DNA of 17,723 nucleotides. Origin: JAUXFS01 sp050329575 (GTDB taxonomy: Bacteria; Pseudomonadota; Alphaproteobacteria; Rhodospirillales; Defluviicoccaceae). The stretch spans positions 1 through 17,723 of the forward strand of contig JBHJOP010000121.1 of assembly GCA_050329575.1 (NCBI GenBank), in the 5' to 3' direction. The notes beneath the pieces were generated by a model. That model was not told the origin of the DNA. It saw only the letters and a list, made by a program, of their open reading frames with translations, and searched no databases. This document shows, one piece after another, positions 14,175-17,723 of the stretch (positions are counted from its first letter, which is position 1; every line of letters starts with the position of its first letter). The translations under genes and the position numbers were made by a program.

Positions 14175-15116
14175 ATGCGCCATCTGCGGCTGGTTCCCGC
14201 CGATACCCGGATCCGTTTCGTCGAGCGGCGCGCGATCTGTTTCGTGCTGTCGGCGCTGCTGGTGGCCGCCTCGGTGGCGCTGTTCACGTTCAAGGGCCTC
14301 AACTACGGCATCGACTTCAAGGGCGGCATCCTGCTCGACGTGCGCACCGAGGGGTCGGCCGACCTCGCCGGTCTGCGCCGTACGCTGGGGGGCCTCGGCC
14401 TCGGCGAGGTGTCGCTGCAGGAGTTCGGCGCCCCCGACAACGTCCTGATCCGCATTCAGCAGCAGCCGGGGGGAGAGGAGGCGCAACTGGCGGCGGTCGC
14501 CCGGGTGAAGGAGGTGCTCGGCACCGGGATCGAATACCGGCGCACCGAATTCGTCGGCCCGAAGGTCAGCGCGGAACTGTTCTGGGACGGCATCTACGCG
14601 GTCACCGCGGCGATCCTCGCCATCCTCGTCTATATCTGGTTCCGCTTCGAGTGGCAGTTCGGCCTCGCGGCGGTGGTCGCGCTCACCCACGACGTGCTGG
14701 CGACCATCGGCATCTTCTCCCTGATCGGGCTCGAGTTCAACCTGTCGACGGTCGCGGCGGTGCTGACGATCGCCGGCTACTCGATCAACGACACCGTCGT
14801 CGTGTTCGATCGGGTGCGCGAAAACCTGCGCAAGTACAAGAAGATGCCGCTCGGCGAGCTGCTCGACCTGTCGATCAACCAGACCCTGTCGCGAACGCTG
14901 ATGACCAGCGTGACGACGCTGCTCGCCCTCGGCGCGCTCTACGTGCTCGGCGGCGAGGTGATCCGCGGCTTCGCCTTCGGGATGATCTGGGGGGTGGTGA
15001 TCGGCACCTACTCGACGGTCTTCGTCGCGGTGCCGCTGCTGCTCTACCTCAACGTGCGGCGCGGCGTGATCGCCGCCGACGCGGCCGCCGAAGCAGCCGG
15101 TGGTCCGGGGAGCTAG
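14175..15116 (+). CDS. secF: protein translocase subunit SecF
   Basis: Partner of SecD, 313 residues. It has an N-terminal helix (about 21-40), the GIDFKGGILLDV motif (about 48-59), a short periplasmic domain, and a helix bundle with VLTIAGYSINDTVVVFDRVR carrying the conserved Asp pair used in proton translocation, then NQTLSRTLMTSVTTLLALG. The ATG at 14175 is preceded by TAGGAGCGG (AGGAG at 14162-14166). The Mth938-type gene starts 5 bp after the stop, so it is almost surely in the same transcript. Confidence 0.97.
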   Translation: MRHLRLVPADTRIRFVERRAICFVLSALLVAASVALFTFKGLNYGIDFKGGILLDVRTEGSADLAGLRRTLGGLGLGEVSLQEFGAPDNVLIRIQQQPGGEEAQLAAVARVKEVLGTGIEYRRTEFVGPKVSAELFWDGIYAVTAAILAILVYIWFRFEWQFGLAAVVALTHDVLATIGIFSLIGLEFNLSTVAAVLTIAGYSINDTVVVFDRVRENLRKYKKMPLGELLDLSINQTLSRTLMTSVTTLLALGALYVLGGEVIRGFAFGMIWGVVIGTYSTVFVAVPLLLYLNVRRGVIAADAAAEAAGGPGS

Positions 15117-15121
15117 AGCCG

Positions 15122-15508
15122 GTGCCGGGGCTCGATATCACGCCCAGGATTGCTGCCGGCCAGCAACTGATCCAGGGCTATGGCGACGGCGGCTTCCGGA
15201 TCGCCGGCGCTTTCCACAGTGGGGCGGTACTGGTGCGTCCCGATCGCACCACCGGCTGGACGATGGCGGTCCCGGACGCGATCAGCGCCGATTCGCTGGT
15301 CGATCTCACCACCGATGCGACCGGCGCACGAATCCTGGTCGTCGGCTGCGGCGCCCGCTTCGTGCCGCCGCCGCCGGGGCTCGCCGACGCCCTGCGCGCT
15401 CGCGGCGTCGCCCTCGAGTGGATGGACACCGGCGCCGCCTGCCGAACCTTCAACGTGTTGCTGATCGAGGGCCGCGACGTCGCCGCGGCGCTGATCGCCG
15501 TTCCCTGA
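15122..15508 (+). CDS. Mth938-like (NDUFAF3/DUF498 family) protein
   Basis: 128-residue protein with the Mth938 fold, related to mitochondrial NDUFAF3, a respiratory complex I assembly factor. Recognisable blocks are QLIQGYGDGGFRIAG (about 15-29), VLVRPDRTTGW, the LVVGCGARF strand-turn at about 75-83, FVPPPPGLADALRARGV, and the TGAACRTFNVLLIEGRDVAAAL end typical of the family. It follows secF by 5 bp; the GTG at 15122 has GGGGAG at 15107-15112. The secDF neighbourhood of this gene is widespread in alphaproteobacteria, and the family has been linked to complex I membrane assembly. A bacterial function is not proven. A terminator follows directly. Confidence 0.88.
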   Translation: MPGLDITPRIAAGQQLIQGYGDGGFRIAGAFHSGAVLVRPDRTTGWTMAVPDAISADSLVDLTTDATGARILVVGCGARFVPPPPGLADALRARGVALEWMDTGAACRTFNVLLIEGRDVAAALIAVP

Positions 15509-15516
15509 ACGCGGAC

Positions 15517-15540
15517 AAGGCCCGGGCCAAGCCGGGCCTT
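15517..15540. terminator. bidirectional rho-independent terminator
   Basis: Perfect 9-bp stem AAGGCCCGG / CCGGGCCTT with a 6-base loop (15526-15531), starting nine bases after the Mth938-type stop and 25 bases beyond the sodB stop on the other strand. The A and T ends serve both directions, although the T tract is short (TTT then C). It separates two convergent transcription units. Confidence 0.7.
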
Positions 15541-15565
15541 TCACAGCGGCGACGATCGCCAGCCC

Positions 15566-16165
15566 TCACGCCTTGGCGAGGTTGGCGGCGACGAAATCCC
15601 AGTTGACGAGGTGGTCGAGGAAGGTCTGGACGTAGTCCGGCCGGCGGTTCTGGTAGTCGAGATAGTAGGCGTGCTCCCAGACGTCGCAGGTCAGGAGAGC
15701 CGTCTGGCCGTGCACCATCGGCGTGTCGGCATTGCTGGTCTTGGTGATCTTGAGCGCGCCTTTTTCCGAGACCAGCCACCCCCAGCCGCTCCCGAACTGG
15801 GTGACGCAGGCGTTCTTGAACTCCTCCTTGAACTTGTCGAGCGATCCGAAGGCGGACCGGATCGCGGTCGCCAGGTCACCGGTCGGCTGGCCGCCTCCGC
15901 CCGGCTTCATGCAGTGCCAGTAGAAGGTGTGGTTCCAGACCTGGGCGGCGTTGTTGAAGACCCCCGCCTTGGCCGGATCGCCGGCGGCCGCTCTGATCAC
16001 CTCCTCGAGGCCCTTCGAGGCGAGCGGCGTCTCCTTGGTCAGGTTGTTGAGATTGACCACGTAGGCGTTGTGGTGCTTGCCGTGATGGAAGTCGAGGGTG
16101 TTCCCCGAAATGTGGGGTTGCAGCGCATCCCTGGCATAGGGCAACGGTGGAAGTTCGAAGGCCAT
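15566..16165 (-). CDS. sodB: superoxide dismutase [Fe]
   Basis: Cytoplasmic iron superoxide dismutase of 199 residues, normal length. The four metal ligands are H27 (LDFHHGKHH), H79 (AAQVWNHTFYW), D161 and H165 (DVWEHAYYLDYQ). The NNAAQVWNHTFYW context with Gln75 in the N-terminal half, and the overall sequence, favour the Fe rather than the Mn form, although cambialistic activity cannot be excluded. The ATG at 16165 has GGAGAGG five to seven bases upstream on the minus strand. The 99-bp upstream gap contains a weak TTCCAA-N17-TATGTT promoter candidate; no clear Fur- or OxyR-type site was recognised. It may also be read from the HpnC-like gene upstream. Confidence 0.95.
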   Translation of the reverse strand: MAFELPPLPYARDALQPHISGNTLDFHHGKHHNAYVVNLNNLTKETPLASKGLEEVIRAAAGDPAKAGVFNNAAQVWNHTFYWHCMKPGGGGQPTGDLATAIRSAFGSLDKFKEEFKNACVTQFGSGWGWLVSEKGALKITKTSNADTPMVHGQTALLTCDVWEHAYYLDYQNRRPDYVQTFLDHLVNWDFVAANLAKA

Positions 16166-16264
16166 TTCTACCTCTCCCCCGGTCGGAACTGTTACGAGAC
16201 AGGCTTCAACATATGGATCCCTCGCGGCGATTGGAAGGGGAACGGGTGGCGAATCCCGATCGGG

Positions 16265-17113
16265 TCATCGCCACCGCAGCATGCCTCGGATGGTCGAGAT
16301 CCACTTGCACGTCAACCGCTCGCCGCGGCTGAGGCCGACCAGCCGGTTGAACGGGTCCTGTTGGCGAAACCGCCGGGTCAGCTTGCGTGCCCGGCAGAGC
16401 ACGGTGGCGGCGTGGATGCCGAGGCTGCGGGAGCGCATCAGCCCGGGCAGCGGCGCCGCCTCGTGGAGGAGCCGTTCGACACCGTCCAGAACCCGGTCGA
16501 TCACCGCCCGCGTCTGTCCCTTCGCCGACGGCGCTTCGAGGTGGAAGGTGGTGATGAAGGCATCGCGCATGAACTGCTCGGGAATGCAGAGACGGCTATA
16601 GATCCGAGACGGATGCTTGCAGTCCCGGAGCCGCTTGAGGATGCGGAGCGCCGCACACAGGGCGTCGGAGGATGGGCCGCAGACCGATACGTCCTCGCTC
16701 GCCAGTTCCAGCATGAAGCGGCCGATCGGCGCCGCGGCGAGCCGGCAGTAGGCGAGCAGGTCGTTCCAGGTCTCGATCCGGGCGCCGGAGACGTCCCCTT
16801 CGAACGCCTCCAGCAGGTGGCGGGCATGGATGGCCGAGACACCGGTTGCGGCCATGCCCTCGCGGAGGGTGACGCTGGCCTCGCGGGCGACCGCGGGCAG
16901 GTCCGCCCCGTCGTCGCCGTCGAGCACCGCCGCCATCGCGCGCAGCCACGCCGCCTTGTCGTCGCGCCCGAGAGTCGGATCGTCGGCGATCCCGTCGGCG
17001 ATCCGCACGAAGTGGCCGAAGGCACGGATCGTGGGCTGCAGCGGCGCTGCGAACAGCTCCGGCATCAGCGAGAAGTCGACATCGCCCGGACGGGCCTCGA
17101 AACGGATGTCCAT
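16265..17113 (-). CDS. HpnC-like squalene/phytoene synthase family protein with altered second Asp motif
   Basis: 282 residues, most like HpnC (hydroxysqualene-forming branch of bacterial squalene synthesis). Matching segments include the first aspartate motif D40-G-I-A-D44 in an FVRIADGIADDP context, HARHLLEAFEGDV, LLAYCRLAAAPIGRFMLEL and SSDALCAALRILKRLRDC. The second motif, normally DCxKD in HpnC (QDCGKDYR), is D164-C-K-H-P168 here: the alignment needs no gap, and the second Asp is Pro. Usual HpnC residues after it (DRVYLP) are also changed (SRLCIP). No hpnD, hpnE or shc gene is next to it. So either a diverged enzyme with other chemistry, or a non-catalytic family member. ATG at 17113; divergent from the chimeric gene at 17200, 86 bp away. 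sodB follows 99 bp downstream. Confidence 0.8.
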   Translation of the reverse strand: MDIRFEARPGDVDFSLMPELFAAPLQPTIRAFGHFVRIADGIADDPTLGRDDKAAWLRAMAAVLDGDDGADLPAVAREASVTLREGMAATGVSAIHARHLLEAFEGDVSGARIETWNDLLAYCRLAAAPIGRFMLELASEDVSVCGPSSDALCAALRILKRLRDCKHPSRIYSRLCIPEQFMRDAFITTFHLEAPSAKGQTRAVIDRVLDGVERLLHEAAPLPGLMRSRSLGIHAATVLCRARKLTRRFRQQDPFNRLVGLSRGERLTCKWISTIRGMLRWR

Positions 17114-17199
17114 ACGTCGAGAGCAAGAGCTGCGTGGCGGTGCGCGGTTGCGCCCTTATATGTCACATGGGTCGACGGCGAGGCGGCAAAAAAGCGCGC

Positions 17200-17622
17200 A
17201 TGGCGACGTTATCCTACTGTTGCGAGCAGTTTCGCCGCTTCGACAGCGATCGCTTCGTCTGCAGCCTGTTCGCACCGGCGGCCGAGCGCGAGGCCATCGC
17301 CGCCGTCTATGCGTTCAACATCGAGGTGGCGCGAATCCGCGAGTCCGTCGTCGAGCCGATGCTCGGACGCATCCGCCTGCAATGGTGGCGGGATGCCGTC
17401 GACGGGATCTACGCCGGGCGGCCTCTTCGCCAGGGTGTGGTCGACGCGCTCGCCGCCGCGGTCGAGCATTTCGGCCTCAGCCGCCGGCACATCGAACGGG
17501 TGCTCGAGGTCACCGGCGGCAACCGCCCCAAGGCGGCCAGGATCTTAGGCATCAACCCGTCGACGATCTACCGCAAGCTCGAAAAATACAACCTGATCCA
17601 CAAGAAATTCGAACCGAACTGA
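17200..17622 (+). CDS. chimeric ORF: N-terminal third of a squalene/phytoene-synthase-family protein fused to a Fis-type HTH
   Basis: One uninterrupted reading frame of 140 residues with two unrelated parts. Residues 1-about 94 match the start of the alphaproteobacterial NDUFAF6-like squalene/phytoene synthase family (D17RFVCSLFAPAAERE, YAFNIEVARIRESVVEPMLG, IRLQWWRDAVDGIYAG); this family is normally about 280-300 residues. Residues about 96-140 match the C-terminal Fis-type DNA-binding helices of NtrC-family regulators (HIERVLEVTGGNRPKAARIL, GINPSTIYRKLEKYNL). The join is near 17479-17508 (FGLSRRHIERVLE), where both families have similar residues. The synthase active-site half and the AAA+ domain are both absent. 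Base composition becomes visibly more AT-rich in the Fis part. ATG at 17200 is chosen; 17167 or 17134 are possible. A response regulator follows. Either a deletion fusion or an assembly join; probably not a working synthase. Confidence 0.7.
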   Translation: MATLSYCCEQFRRFDSDRFVCSLFAPAAEREAIAAVYAFNIEVARIRESVVEPMLGRIRLQWWRDAVDGIYAGRPLRQGVVDALAAAVEHFGLSRRHIERVLEVTGGNRPKAARILGINPSTIYRKLEKYNLIHKKFEPN

Positions 17623-17634
17623 AGAGGCGGCACC

Positions 17635-17723
17635 ATGTCAGACGGCCTGGATGTGATTGTGCTCGACGACGACCCGGGGATCGGCCGGGTGGTCAAGGAG
17701 TTGATCGAAAGCTTCTACCCCTG
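17635..17723 (+). CDS. response regulator receiver-domain protein (N-terminal fragment)
   Basis: Runs off the window after 29 codons. The start MSDGLDVIVLDDDPGIGRVV is the first strand and helix of a CheY-like receiver domain, with the acidic cluster D11-D-D13 that binds Mg. The following KELIESFYP fits helix 1. The ATG is 12 bp after the chimeric ORF stop, with GAAGAGGCGG just upstream. Output domain unknown. Its closeness to a Fis-type tail suggests that it originally sat behind an NtrC-family regulator gene in a two-component cluster. Confidence 0.75.
   Translation, partial: MSDGLDVIVLDDDPGIGRVVKELIESFYP

Noticed and set aside
15611..17548. Plus-strand ORF of 645 codons across sodB and the HpnC-like gene
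   Set aside because: It runs antisense to two clear genes and through the chimeric ORF in another frame; no conserved segment is visible.
1..17723. CRISPR arrays, tRNA/rRNA genes, insertion sequences, integrases, toxin-antitoxin pairs
   Set aside because: No regularly spaced repeats, no tRNA-like cloverleaf or rRNA stretches, and no transposase or integrase motifs were seen. The RHH protein could suggest an antitoxin, but its neighbour is a ParA ATPase, not a toxin.

Overview
This is a GC-rich (roughly 70% G+C by eye), densely packed bacterial chromosomal segment. Gene content and order point to an alphaproteobacterium, probably Rhodospirillales-like: SPOR protein, nagZ, site-2 protease, scpAB, tatABC, serS, surE, pcm, a LysM/LytM protein, yajC, secDF and an Mth938-type gene. 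This is inference from protein sequence and synteny; there is no rRNA or tRNA gene in the window to anchor taxonomy.

Layout. 1-3252 (+): end of a SPOR-domain protein, nagZ, an M50 protease and the condensin partners scpA/scpB, tightly packed with GTGA stop/start overlaps. 3326-5005 (+): the complete Tat translocase tatA-tatB-tatC behind its own promoter. 5167-8960 (+): serS, surE, pcm and a NlpD-like LysM/LytM protein. 8961-11107: a module between nlpD-like and the yajC region, with an AT-rich promoter/operator zone, an orphan ParA ATPase, a small ribbon-helix-helix partner (ParF/ParG-like pair) and, convergent to them, an unrecognised protein made of two copies of a 47-residue repeat. 11108-11965 (-): a DUF815-type AAA+ ATPase, divergent from yajC. 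12109-15508 (+): yajC-secD-secF and an Mth938/NDUFAF3-like gene, closed by a good bidirectional hairpin terminator. 15566-17113 (-): an iron superoxide dismutase and an HpnC-like squalene-synthase-family protein whose second aspartate motif is damaged. 17200-17723 (+): an unusual chimeric ORF joining the first third of an NDUFAF6-like squalene/phytoene-synthase-family protein to the Fis-type DNA-binding tail of an NtrC-family regulator, followed by the start of a response regulator.

Most of the window is housekeeping: protein export (Tat and Sec accessory subunits), envelope and peptidoglycan maintenance (NagZ, SPOR, NlpD-like), chromosome organisation (ScpAB) and protein or nucleotide repair (Pcm, SurE). 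The parts that deserve a second look are the ParA/RHH cassette with its repeated GAGAA/TTCTC sites, the repeat protein beside it, the HpnC-like protein with a lost metal-binding Asp, and the synthase::Fis-HTH chimera at the right end, which is either a real deletion fusion or an assembly join.
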